NCBI GenBank assembly: GCA_028407765.1
Contig: JAOOJU010000003.1
Span: 1 to 48,626, forward strand
Direction: 5' to 3'
DNA length: 48,626 bases
From: Rickettsiales bacterium
GTDB taxonomy: Bacteria; Pseudomonadota; Alphaproteobacteria; Methylaequorales; Methylaequoraceae
In this document: in pieces, positions 16,032 through 23,905 of the stretch
Numbering within the stretch: the first letter of the stretch is position 1
How the letters are laid out: each line of letters starts with the position of its first letter
Made by a program: the position numbers and the translations under genes
The notes under the pieces: generated by a model
What the model saw: only the letters and a program-made list of their open reading frames with translations
Told to the model about the DNA's origin: nothing
Databases searched by the model: none

Positions 16032-17306
16032 ATGAAAAAAAAAATGAAAATTGCCGTAGTTGGTAGTGGGATAAGCGGACTATCTTCTGCATGGTTGATA
16101 TCAAAAAAATATGACGTTTGTTTGTTTGAAAAGAATGATTATTTGGGTGGACATTCAAATACTCAAACAATAATAACTAATTGTGAAAAAAAAAAAATAA
16201 ATGTAGATACCGGTTTTATAGTTTTTAATGAACAAAATTACCCTAATCTTAAGGAGTTTTTTAAACTTTTAGAAGTTGATACATATGAGAGTAATATGTC
16301 TTTTTCAGTTTCTATGTTTAATAAAAAATTTGAATATGGAGGCGAAAATATAAACTCACTTTTTGCCCAAAGGAAGAATATTATTAGTTTAAACTTTTGG
16401 ATTATGATATTTGATCTGGTAAGGTTTTACAATAATGCATCTATCGATATGTTTAAGTTTCAAAACATATCTGTTGGAGAATATTTATCAAAAAAGAAAT
16501 ATAGTAAAACTTTTATTTATAAGCATTTATATCCAATGGCTGCAAGTATATGGTCATCAAATGTCAATGAAATTGAGAATTTTCCATTTCCATTTTTTAT
16601 AAGATTTTTCAAAAATCATGGTCTCTTAAGTTTAAGAGAAAGGCCTAAGTGGAGGACAGTAAAAAATGGTAGTAAGTCATATGTTAAAAAAATACTCGAA
16701 AAATCTAAAATTAAAATACATAAATCTGAAGCCGTGATAAATATTTCAAGAGCCAATAGAAGAGTTCATTTACAAACTAATAAAAATAAATACATTTTTG
16801 ATCATGTCGTACTAGCATCTCATCCAGATGAATCACTCAAACTGTTAAACGATCCGAGTAAAGATGAACAAACATCATTATCAAAAATAAAATACCAAAA
16901 AAATACTGTGTATTTACATAGTGATAATAAATTTATGCCAAAAAACAGAAAAGTCTGGTCAAGTTGGAATTATATTGATTTTAATGAAAAACCTAATCAA
17001 GATCTCTGTGTGACATATTGGATGAATAATTTACAAAACTTAAATACAGGGGATGAAATTTTTGTATCCCTTAATCTACCAGAATTACCGGATAAAAATA
17101 AGATCTTTAAAACAATTCATTACTCACATCCATTATATTTATGCGACACTATCTCTGGGCAAAAAGGACTATCAAAAATACAAGGCCATAATAATACTTG
17201 GTATTGTGGAGCATATTGTGGAATGGGTTTTCATGAAGATGGAATAAAATCTGGCTTGACTATTGCCGAAAAAATAACAGATACCAAACGACCATGGATA
17301 AAATAA
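16032..17306 (+). CDS. FAD-dependent amine-oxidase-like oxidoreductase (COG2907 type)
   Basis: 424 aa. The N-terminal FAD-binding loop KIAVVGSGISGLSSAW (about residues 5-20) is followed by EKNDYLGGHSNT, the GG-doublet region typical of the phytoene-desaturase/amine-oxidase superfamily. C-terminal GAYCGMGFHEDGIKSG closes the FAD site. COG2907 proteins are uncharacterised or are linked to fatty-acid desaturation chemistry in furan fatty-acid producers. It is the first gene of FAD, DUF1365, CFA-like, MFS and DUF3833; its 3' end overlaps DUF1365 by 13 bases. Substrate is inferred to be a membrane acyl chain, on cluster grounds only. Confidence 0.87.
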   Translation: MKKKMKIAVVGSGISGLSSAWLISKKYDVCLFEKNDYLGGHSNTQTIITNCEKKKINVDTGFIVFNEQNYPNLKEFFKLLEVDTYESNMSFSVSMFNKKFEYGGENINSLFAQRKNIISLNFWIMIFDLVRFYNNASIDMFKFQNISVGEYLSKKKYSKTFIYKHLYPMAASIWSSNVNEIENFPFPFFIRFFKNHGLLSLRERPKWRTVKNGSKSYVKKILEKSKIKIHKSEAVINISRANRRVHLQTNKNKYIFDHVVLASHPDESLKLLNDPSKDEQTSLSKIKYQKNTVYLHSDNKFMPKNRKVWSSWNYIDFNEKPNQDLCVTYWMNNLQNLNTGDEIFVSLNLPELPDKNKIFKTIHYSHPLYLCDTISGQKGLSKIQGHNNTWYCGAYCGMGFHEDGIKSGLTIAEKITDTKRPWIK

Positions 17307-18049
17307 GTTTTGTTGAAGATAGTATTTATCGAGGTAAGGTTTTTCATAAACGCTTTATTCCTTTTGAGCATAGTTTTTCTTACAATCTATCCTATCTCTG
17401 GATAGACGTTCAAGTTAAGGAATATAGGTTTCTTAAATATAATAAAGTTTCTTTAATTAGTTTTTTTGATTGTGATCACGGTGAAGTTGGAAGAGATAAA
17501 GGAGAATCTCTGTTTTCGTATCTAAAGAAGGAATTGAGGAAAAAAAAAATTTATAATACTTTTTTCATTAAAGTCCTATGCTTACCACGAATTTTGAATT
17601 ACCAATTTAATCCGATTTCCGTTTTTGTATGTTTTTCCAAAAATAAACAACCTGTAGCAATAATTTACCAGGTATCTAATACCTTTGGAGAAAGGCATGC
17701 CTATATAAGAAAGTTACCCAGCAAAAATTTCAAGAGTTTAAAAAAATTCCATGTTTCGCCATTCTTCGGAGTAAGAGGTCACTATAAGATAAGTTTTGAG
17801 ATTTCAGAAGAAATGTTAAGATTAATGATTAATTACGGTATTAGAGAAAAAAAACTTCTTACTGCCAGTTTCAATGGAGAGGCCAAAACTATTAATGAAC
17901 TTAATTTATTAAAACTAATCTTTGTTAATTGCCTTCAAAATTTTAAAGTGACATTAGGAATTTATTATGAAGCATTGAAATTATGGTTCAAAGGTGCAAC
18001 TTATAATAAGAAACCAGGCAAACCAGAAAATTTTTCCACGAAAATATGA
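17294..18049 (+). CDS. DUF1365 domain protein
   Basis: 251 aa. The segments YRGKVFHKRFIPFEHSFSY at the start, LCLPRILNYQFNPISVFVCF (about residues 95-115) and VSNTFGERHAYI, then KKFHVSPFFGVRGHYKI match DUF1365, found next to COG2907 FAD enzymes and CFA-like methyltransferases across Proteobacteria. Biochemical role unknown. It has no signal peptide. It overlaps the FAD gene by 13 bases and the CFA-like gene by four bases (ATGA), so the three proteins are made together. Confidence 0.9.
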   Translation: MDKISFVEDSIYRGKVFHKRFIPFEHSFSYNLSYLWIDVQVKEYRFLKYNKVSLISFFDCDHGEVGRDKGESLFSYLKKELRKKKIYNTFFIKVLCLPRILNYQFNPISVFVCFSKNKQPVAIIYQVSNTFGERHAYIRKLPSKNFKSLKKFHVSPFFGVRGHYKISFEISEEMLRLMINYGIREKKLLTASFNGEAKTINELNLLKLIFVNCLQNFKVTLGIYYEALKLWFKGATYNKKPGKPENFSTKI

Positions 18050-19224
18050 CTAAAATTAATTCTTTAAACCTTTTTTTCTCTGTTTTATCGCAATCAAGTT
18101 ATGGTGAGATTTTTATACTGCATAATAAAAAATCCATATTCCATTTTAATGCAAAAGGTCGAGGACCGAGAGCAATTGTTAATATTAAAGATTTCAAATG
18201 TATAGAAAATTTTTTTCTGAAGGGAGATTTAGGTTGGGCAGAAAGTTATATCCAAGGTTTTTGGGAGACTACAAACCTATCTGATTTTTTAGAATGGGGA
18301 GCTAAAAATTTTCATAGTTTTTCAAACTTTATTAGGGGTAAGTGGTACATAATTTTATATTTACGTTTTAAGCATTATTTAAATATGAATTCTAAAAAGG
18401 GTTCACAAAAAAATATAAAATTTCATTATGACCTTGGAAACGATTTTTATAAAAGCTGGTTAGATGAATCAATGACATATTCCTCAGCTATTTTTGAGGA
18501 TAGTGATCAAAAGTTATTTGATGCACAAATAAATAAATTTAAAAATTTATCAAACCTCTGTGATATTAATGCAAACGATAAAGTATTGGAAATAGGTTGT
18601 GGTTGGGGTTCTTTTTCAATTTTTTTGGCAAAAACAATAAAAGCAGACGTAACAGCAATTACTATTTCAAAAAAGCAATACCAAGTAGTACAACAAAGAG
18701 TTTTTGAGGAAGAATTAAGTGATAAGGTGAATGTTAAACTTTTAGATTACAGAGATCTAAAAGGTACATTTGATAAAATCGTCTCCATAGAGATGTTTGA
18801 AGCGGTTGGGGAAAAATATTGGTCATTATATTTTGAAATTTTAAAAAATAATTTAAAAAAGAATGGAAAAATTGGAATTCAAACTATTACTATTAAAGAT
18901 GATTATTTTCAAACATATAAAAAATTTCCGGATTTTATTCAGACATATATATTTCCTGGAGGCATGCTACCTTCAATAAATTCATTAAGAAATACTTTAA
19001 ATAGAACAGGATTAAAATTGATTGATAAGAACCTTTTTGGTCAGCATTATGCGAAAACCTTATCTCATTGGAAGAAATCCTTTGAACATTCTTGGCATGA
19101 GATAAAAAAAAATGGATTTGATTCCGATTTTAAAAGATTATGGCAGTACTATTTAAGTTACTGTGAAGGCGGGTTTAGGTCAGGAAATATTAATGTTGGT
19201 CAATTTTTAATTGGAAAAGAATAA
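18046..19224 (+). CDS. CFA-synthase-family SAM methyltransferase, probably non-cyclopropanating
   Basis: 392 aa. A SAM-binding motif LEIGCGWGSF lies near residues 181-190, preceded by KFHYDLGNDFY, typical of the cyclopropane fatty-acid synthase superfamily. Instead of the CFA synthase active-site pattern YSCxY it has MTYSSAIF; FEHVG is MFEAVG; and the His of the LHTIG-type segment is replaced by Gln in GIQTITI. In E. coli Cfa, Cys139, Glu239, His266 and Tyr317 surround the bicarbonate base; here Glu is kept but Cys and His are lost. This fits a branch thought to C-methylate unsaturated acyl chains. It would act on membrane phospholipids from the cytoplasmic side. It overlaps DUF1365 and is three bases before the MFS gene. 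Confidence 0.88.
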   Translation: MTKINSLNLFFSVLSQSSYGEIFILHNKKSIFHFNAKGRGPRAIVNIKDFKCIENFFLKGDLGWAESYIQGFWETTNLSDFLEWGAKNFHSFSNFIRGKWYIILYLRFKHYLNMNSKKGSQKNIKFHYDLGNDFYKSWLDESMTYSSAIFEDSDQKLFDAQINKFKNLSNLCDINANDKVLEIGCGWGSFSIFLAKTIKADVTAITISKKQYQVVQQRVFEEELSDKVNVKLLDYRDLKGTFDKIVSIEMFEAVGEKYWSLYFEILKNNLKKNGKIGIQTITIKDDYFQTYKKFPDFIQTYIFPGGMLPSINSLRNTLNRTGLKLIDKNLFGQHYAKTLSHWKKSFEHSWHEIKKNGFDSDFKRLWQYYLSYCEGGFRSGNINVGQFLIGKE

Positions 19225-19227
19225 TCT

Positions 19228-20517
19228 TTGAAAAAGTTATCTTTATCAAAGTTAATTTACTGCTCGCCTGCTTTTTCATTTGCTATTCCAACATTTCCTG
19301 TAATGATCTTGTTGCCACAAATTTATGTGACAGATTATAACCTTGCTTTTGCAACAATAGGAAGTGTACTATTTTTAGCAAAAATTATTGATATGTTTTC
19401 TGATCCTTTAATGGGATGGGTATGTGATAAAAATTTTTTGTCAAAAAAAAGTTGGATAGTAATTGGAACATTTATATCTGGGATAGCCTTTTATAAATTA
19501 ATCTTACCTGATGTTATACCTGATGCAATTTATCTATTTGTTTGGATCTCTTTATTGTATTTTGGTTATACCGTGTTTCAAGTATCATATCTTTCCATAG
19601 GTTATGATTTAGAAATTGATTATGAAAAACGAAGTAAGTTGAGCGCGGGTAGAGAATTTTTTGTAATATTAGGATTACTTTCATCAGTTTCTTTACCAGT
19701 ACTATTTAAAGACATTACAATAGCATCAGAGTTATTCCTTTTGTATTTAGCTCTTTTCTCTGGCTCGATCACAATACCTATGTTTTTGATGTTTATTAGA
19801 GAAACAAAAGGTGAAACATCAAAAGATTTAAAGTTTAATAACCTTTTAGTTGAACTCAGGGAAAATGAATCTCTATTTAAACTTTTAATTCCATGGTTCT
19901 TAAATTGTCTTGCAAACGCTTTTCCAATGCTGTTATTTGTCTTCTTTGTTACTTCAATTTTAAATGGAACAGAAGAAGAAAAAGAGCTAATTTTATTTTT
20001 ATATTTTTTATCGGCTTTACTTGGTATGGCATTTTGGGTTCTTCTCATAAAGTATATTGAAAAGAAAGATATATGGCGTTTATCAATGACCATTTCTTCC
20101 CTGGTGTTTGTTTTTGTTTTTTTCTTAGAAACTGGTAATATAATATATTTTTTGATTATTTCCTGTTTGACGGGTTTCTGTCTAGGGGCTGACTTGGCAA
20201 TTCCTCCCTCAATGCTTTCTGATGTAACAGATTATCATAAAAAAAAATTTAAAAGCGATATATCAGGGTTATTATTTTCCATGCTGATATTAATAAATAA
20301 ACTAACATTTGCTCTTGCAACGCTTGTTGCCTTTAGTATATTGGATTATTTTGACTATAATGCGGAAAAAACATCATCTGAAAATGCAAAATACATTTTA
20401 GTTTTTATGTATGCAGGTGTGCCAATAACATTAAAACTGATAATTGTGAATAATTTAAAAAAATTTTCCTTATCTAAAAAAGAGATGGCTAAAATCAGAG
20501 AAAATCTTTATGGTTAA
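19228..20517 (+). CDS. MFS transporter, GPH/melibiose-type (MFS_2)
   Basis: 429 aa with about twelve hydrophobic helices. It has the N-terminal ATIGSVLFLAKIIDMFSDPL followed by MGWVCD, the GPH-family pattern 'a+.+D.++DP..G..sD'. It starts at TTG, three bases after the methyltransferase stop; the protein begins MKKLSLSKLIY. GPH members carry sugars with cations, and MFSD2A-like relatives carry lysophospholipids. In this cluster a lipid or lipid-precursor substrate is more plausible than a sugar, but this is inference. Confidence 0.86.
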   Translation: MKKLSLSKLIYCSPAFSFAIPTFPVMILLPQIYVTDYNLAFATIGSVLFLAKIIDMFSDPLMGWVCDKNFLSKKSWIVIGTFISGIAFYKLILPDVIPDAIYLFVWISLLYFGYTVFQVSYLSIGYDLEIDYEKRSKLSAGREFFVILGLLSSVSLPVLFKDITIASELFLLYLALFSGSITIPMFLMFIRETKGETSKDLKFNNLLVELRENESLFKLLIPWFLNCLANAFPMLLFVFFVTSILNGTEEEKELILFLYFLSALLGMAFWVLLIKYIEKKDIWRLSMTISSLVFVFVFFLETGNIIYFLIISCLTGFCLGADLAIPPSMLSDVTDYHKKKFKSDISGLLFSMLILINKLTFALATLVAFSILDYFDYNAEKTSSENAKYILVFMYAGVPITLKLIIVNNLKKFSLSKKEMAKIRENLYG

Positions 20518-20543
20518 ATCAAATTTTTTTTTAGGTAACATTT

Positions 20544-21071
20544 ATGAAAAAACTTATAATACTTATCTTGCTGTTTGTAATCAGCGGTTGTGCAAAAGAA
20601 ATGAATATAGATAAATTTGTTAACAATAAACCTGAATTAATTCTTGAAAACTACTTTGATGGTAAAGTTGAAGCTTGGGGATTATTTCATGATAGATTCG
20701 GAAATCTCAAGAGACAATTTAAGGTAAGTATAATTGGCACTAGAAAAGATGATCAGATCATTTTAGATGAGAATTTTCTATATGATGATGGTGAGAGAGA
20801 CCAGAGAATATGGACTATAGATATATTGGGAAATAATAAATATAGAGGTAAAGCAGACGATGTTGTAGGTATAGCAAGTGGTGAGTCAAAAGGTAACGCA
20901 CTTAATTGGAAATATGAATTATTACTAAAAGTAAAAGATAAAAAGATAAAAGTGAGTTTTGACGATTGGATGTTCCTTCAAGAAAAGGGTGTGCTTTTAA
21001 ATCGTGCTGAAGTAAACAAGTTTGGATTAAATCTAGGTATTGTTAGTATAACATTCTTAAAAATTGAATAA
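20544..21071 (+). CDS. DUF3833 lipoprotein
   Basis: 175 aa. Residues 1-16 are a lipoprotein signal ending in the lipobox VISGC (Cys16). The mature part starts KEMNIDKFVNNKPELILENY and has FDGKVEAWGLFHDRFGNLKRQF, then GERDQRIWTI, typical of DUF3833. The family has a lipocalin-like beta-rich fold by prediction and no known function; it is repeatedly found with DUF1365 and CFA-like genes. It ends the plus-strand cluster and converges on the SnoaL-like gene with one base between. Confidence 0.82.
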   Translation: MKKLIILILLFVISGCAKEMNIDKFVNNKPELILENYFDGKVEAWGLFHDRFGNLKRQFKVSIIGTRKDDQIILDENFLYDDGERDQRIWTIDILGNNKYRGKADDVVGIASGESKGNALNWKYELLLKVKDKKIKVSFDDWMFLQEKGVLLNRAEVNKFGLNLGIVSITFLKIE

Positions 21072-21072
21072 T

Positions 21073-21471
21073 TTATTTGTGGATTTTTTTAAACAAAAAA
21101 CCAATTAAAGGTATTTCACAATAAAAGTTCTTCCCACTATCCCAATAATCAATATGTTTGATTATAAGATTATTTTTAATCTCAATTTCACTCACACCCT
21201 TAAAAGAAAATTTTTTCTTGTAAGTCCCAGAAAATGACCATTTGATGAAGAATACTGATTTATTTTGAGAAAAATTAATTATTTTAAATTTTGGATTTTT
21301 AATTTTTTTTAAAATATCATCAAAAAGACTTTTAAACTCTTTTTTACCTTTAATACTATTAAAAGGGTCTGAAAAATAAAAGTCTTTATCAAGGTATTCC
21401 ATGATTTCTTTTGCAGATGAAAGATTTATGTTTTCATAACATTTTATATATTTTTGAACTATTCTATTCAT
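21073..21471 (-). CDS. SnoaL-like / NTF2-fold protein
   Basis: 132 aa. The arrangement of an N-terminal helix (VQKYIKCYENI), DKDFYFSDPFNSIKGKKEF (about residues 28-46), then alternating beta strands ending EIKNNLIIKHIDYWDSGKNF is the NTF2/SnoaL fold ('F.DP...+.G...' and 'I..H.DYWD'). No catalytic set can be assigned. Its start overlaps the SDR stop by four bases. Such proteins are regular partners of the SDR and CFA-like genes in photooxidative-stress lipid clusters. Confidence 0.82.
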   Translation of the reverse strand: MNRIVQKYIKCYENINLSSAKEIMEYLDKDFYFSDPFNSIKGKKEFKSLFDDILKKIKNPKFKIINFSQNKSVFFIKWSFSGTYKKKFSFKGVSEIEIKNNLIIKHIDYWDSGKNFYCEIPLIGFLFKKIHK

Positions 21472-22241
21472 TTTGGAGGTAATTTGACTGCATTATTTAG
21501 TATCTTACTCATGATAAAAAAGTAGATTCTGTATGGTAGTATACTCAATATTTTCATCGGAATTATTAATCTTTTCGGAAAATAAATTTCAAAATCGGAA
21601 GAGAATAATTTTTCATATATTCTTTTAGCTGCTTTCTGTGACGTCATTAAGAACGGCATCGGAAAGTTATTCTTGTCTGTCATTGGTGTTTTTATAAAAC
21701 CAGGATGAATAACTTGGACTTTTATTTCTGTTTTTAAGAGTTCTAAGAACATTGATTCTGCCAAGAATGTTAATGCTGATTTTGTTATTCCGTAAATCCC
21801 TGCATTGGGTAAACCTTTAAATCCTGCTGGTGATGATACAAAGACAATATGACCTGAGTTTCTTTTCTTCATAGATGGTAAAATAGAACTTATACAATTC
21901 ATTTGGCCCATTAAATTAGTATCCATTACATCTTTGATTTTTCTTAGGTTATTAAAGTTTAGATGCCCAGGGTTATAAGCCGCAGCATTAAGAATAATTA
22001 AGTCAATTTTATTGAATCTTTTCATTATTTTCATTGCAATATTTTTACAGGAAATTTCTGATGTAATATCAAGTTTGAATAAAGAAATCTTTTCTTTATT
22101 ATATTTCTTAATTTGACGTAATTTATCCTCTCTTCTCCCACTTATTGATACATTCCAACCATTATCAACCAGTATTTTAACTAACTCAGCACCAATTCCA
22201 GTGCCTCCACCCGTCACCCATGCTACTTTATCTTTTTTCAT
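21468..22241 (-). CDS. short-chain dehydrogenase/reductase
   Basis: 257 aa, classical SDR size. NAD(P) loop TGGGTGIG near residues 10-17, an Arg-rich SISGRREDK after beta-2 (suggesting NADPH), ILNAAAYNPG (NAG equivalent), catalytic Ser in FVSSPAG and YGITK as the YxxxK pair. The C-terminal 30 residues are hydrophobic, suggesting membrane association. It overlaps DUF6134 upstream by 14 bases and SnoaL downstream by four, so it lies in a minus-strand operon facing the lipid-modification genes. Confidence 0.93.
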   Translation of the reverse strand: MKKDKVAWVTGGGTGIGAELVKILVDNGWNVSISGRREDKLRQIKKYNKEKISLFKLDITSEISCKNIAMKIMKRFNKIDLIILNAAAYNPGHLNFNNLRKIKDVMDTNLMGQMNCISSILPSMKKRNSGHIVFVSSPAGFKGLPNAGIYGITKSALTFLAESMFLELLKTEIKVQVIHPGFIKTPMTDKNNFPMPFLMTSQKAAKRIYEKLFSSDFEIYFPKRLIIPMKILSILPYRIYFFIMSKILNNAVKLPPK

Positions 22242-23022
22242 GATATTTATCTAAGAAATACTCGATTTCACTTCCATCTTTTACAAAAATCATTTTAACC
22301 CAATTTTCTTTATTATCATACCAAATATCGATATTAACATCTTCACCTGAAGATTCTTTGCCTTTTAATTTATATCTATCTGTCTCTAGTAAGTTATTAT
22401 AAATTTTTTCCTTACCTAAATTTTGAATTGTAAAATTAATTTTGCTACAATCCTGAGAATTAAAAACTATTTTTCTTTTTATAAGATCTGTCTCATTAAT
22501 TATCAGTGACTTTTTATTATATTCTCTTGTTACAAGTTGAAAATTCCAATAGCTTGTTGGAAAGGTATAGATATGAGAAAATGATGGTACGCTATTTTGA
22601 CTCCCTATCGCTGATAGTAAGTTAACACTTTCCTTTTTGTTTCTTTCAATTTTACAAGAGAATTCTGATCCATTTTTATTTGTTACTGAGTCAAGATATA
22701 ATAGCACTCTTAGATTAGTACATTTTTTACAAACATCACTTACTAATTCATTAGGTATTATTTCCCATATCTCGTTATTGGAGTGCTTATAGTTATATAC
22801 TGAAAAACCTAGGAACTTGACATCGAAATTTATTTCTATATTAGCTCTTATTTTACTTAACTCATTTTCGTTGGTTTCAAGAGAAAAATTTATTTTATGG
22901 AAACCAATTTTAGTGCCGTTTCTGTAAACATGAAAATATATATCCTCTGGGAGTAATATTCTACTGTAAGACTCCTTTGCAACTATTAACAAACAGACGA
23001 GAAAAAAAAAAAATTTCTTCAT
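22228..23022 (-). CDS. exported DUF6134-like protein
   Basis: 264 aa. A signal peptide of about 20 residues (KKFFFFLVCLLIVAKESYS) is followed by a beta-rich domain: IYFHVYRNGTKIGFHKINF, later VYNYKHSNNEIWE, TSYWNFQL and IDIWYDNKENWVKM. These fit the DUF6134/DUF3108-like pattern of lipid-binding-type beta barrels ('G..IG.H...F', 'P.S+WN', '+WYD..G.W'). Role unknown, likely periplasmic. A run of 12 A on the plus strand (23002-23013) encodes the Phe string in the signal peptide. A hairpin sits just before its start codon. Confidence 0.68.
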   Translation of the reverse strand: MKKFFFFLVCLLIVAKESYSRILLPEDIYFHVYRNGTKIGFHKINFSLETNENELSKIRANIEINFDVKFLGFSVYNYKHSNNEIWEIIPNELVSDVCKKCTNLRVLLYLDSVTNKNGSEFSCKIERNKKESVNLLSAIGSQNSVPSFSHIYTFPTSYWNFQLVTREYNKKSLIINETDLIKRKIVFNSQDCSKINFTIQNLGKEKIYNNLLETDRYKLKGKESSGEDVNIDIWYDNKENWVKMIFVKDGSEIEYFLDKYHEKR

Positions 23023-23025
23023 AAA

Positions 23026-23059
23026 TTTAGGTTGATTAAGTTTGTTTAACCAACCTAAA
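23026..23059 (-). terminator. hairpin between the BI-1 gene and DUF6134 (terminator or attenuator)
   Basis: TTTAGGTTG (23026-23034) pairs with CAACCTAAA (23051-23059), extended inward by TTAA/TTAA after one mismatch, with a short loop near 23040-23046. On the minus strand it follows the BI-1 stop by seven bases and ends three bases before the DUF6134 ATG. The downstream T-rich stretch falls inside the DUF6134 coding start. It may terminate BI-1 transcripts or mask the DUF6134 start. Confidence 0.62.
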
Positions 23060-23065
23060 AAATTA

Positions 23066-23800
23066 TTATCGTCTGTTCCCGAAGAGTTGAATGAGCATTA
23101 TAAATAAATTAATAAAGTCCAGATAAAGTCTCAAGGAACCCATTATAGCTTTTTTTCCTTGATTTGCATCACCTTCGAAATACATATTTTTAATTTGTTG
23201 TGTATCGTAAGCTGTTAAACCAGCAAAAACTAAAACACCAATAACAGAAATAGCAAATTGTAGGATACTGCTCGCCATGAATATATTAACTATTGACGCT
23301 ATAATGATACCTATTAAACCCATAAATAGAAATGAGCCCCATCCTGAAAGATCCTTTTTCGTGGTGTAGCCGTATAGACTTAACGCACCAAAAGAACCGG
23401 CAGTTATGAAGAAAACTCTCGCAACAGATTCTCCTGTGTACTGTATGAAAATACTACCAAGAGAAACGCCCATAACTGCAGCAAAAGACCAATACAATAT
23501 TTGCACTGTCGATTCTTTCATTTTATTAATTCCAAAGCTTATAGCTAGCATAAACCCAAGGGGTGCAAGAGCAATAATTAAACCTAAAGGGGAACCATAA
23601 ATAGATGAACCCAAAGGTGTGTATTGGTTTGTTTCAAAATTGAATGCTAATTGCGAAAACATGTGAGCGATAGTTCCAGTTAGAGCAAGTCCCACTGCCA
23701 TAAAAGAATAAACTTTATTCATGTAGGCTTTAAGCCCTAGATCAATGTCTGTCTCTGTTCTGACATTAGTACGAATATTTTTTTCAAAATCAAAAGCCAT
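23066..23800 (-). CDS. Bax inhibitor-1 (BI-1)/YccA family membrane protein
   Basis: 244 aa with seven predicted transmembrane helices and a charged N-terminus. The segment DLGLKAYMNKVYSFMAVGLA followed by LTGTIAH opens the BI-1 domain, and GLTAYDTQQIK then LRLYLDFINLFIMLIQLFG closes it; the conserved Asp of AYDTQ is the proposed pH sensor of this calcium-leak channel family. It has a strong Shine-Dalgarno (GGAGA, 23811-23807) six bases from the ATG. It is divergent from tas across 105 bases and upstream of DUF6134 on the same strand, but separated from it by a hairpin. Confidence 0.95.
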   Translation of the reverse strand: MAFDFEKNIRTNVRTETDIDLGLKAYMNKVYSFMAVGLALTGTIAHMFSQLAFNFETNQYTPLGSSIYGSPLGLIIALAPLGFMLAISFGINKMKESTVQILYWSFAAVMGVSLGSIFIQYTGESVARVFFITAGSFGALSLYGYTTKKDLSGWGSFLFMGLIGIIIASIVNIFMASSILQFAISVIGVLVFAGLTAYDTQQIKNMYFEGDANQGKKAIMGSLRLYLDFINLFIMLIQLFGNRR

Positions 23801-23905
23801 TAAAAATCTCCTAAATGTTATTTTGAAGCCAGTTTACAATATTATTACTGACTTTAATAGTATAAATATGTTACATTCTACTAAATTTCAACTCATTTAT
23901 AGAAT

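Noticed and set aside
19620-20093. 157-aa minus-strand frame
   Set aside because: It is antisense to the MFS gene, which has a consistent twelve-helix pattern; the frame's product is low-complexity Ser/Lys-rich and has no motif.
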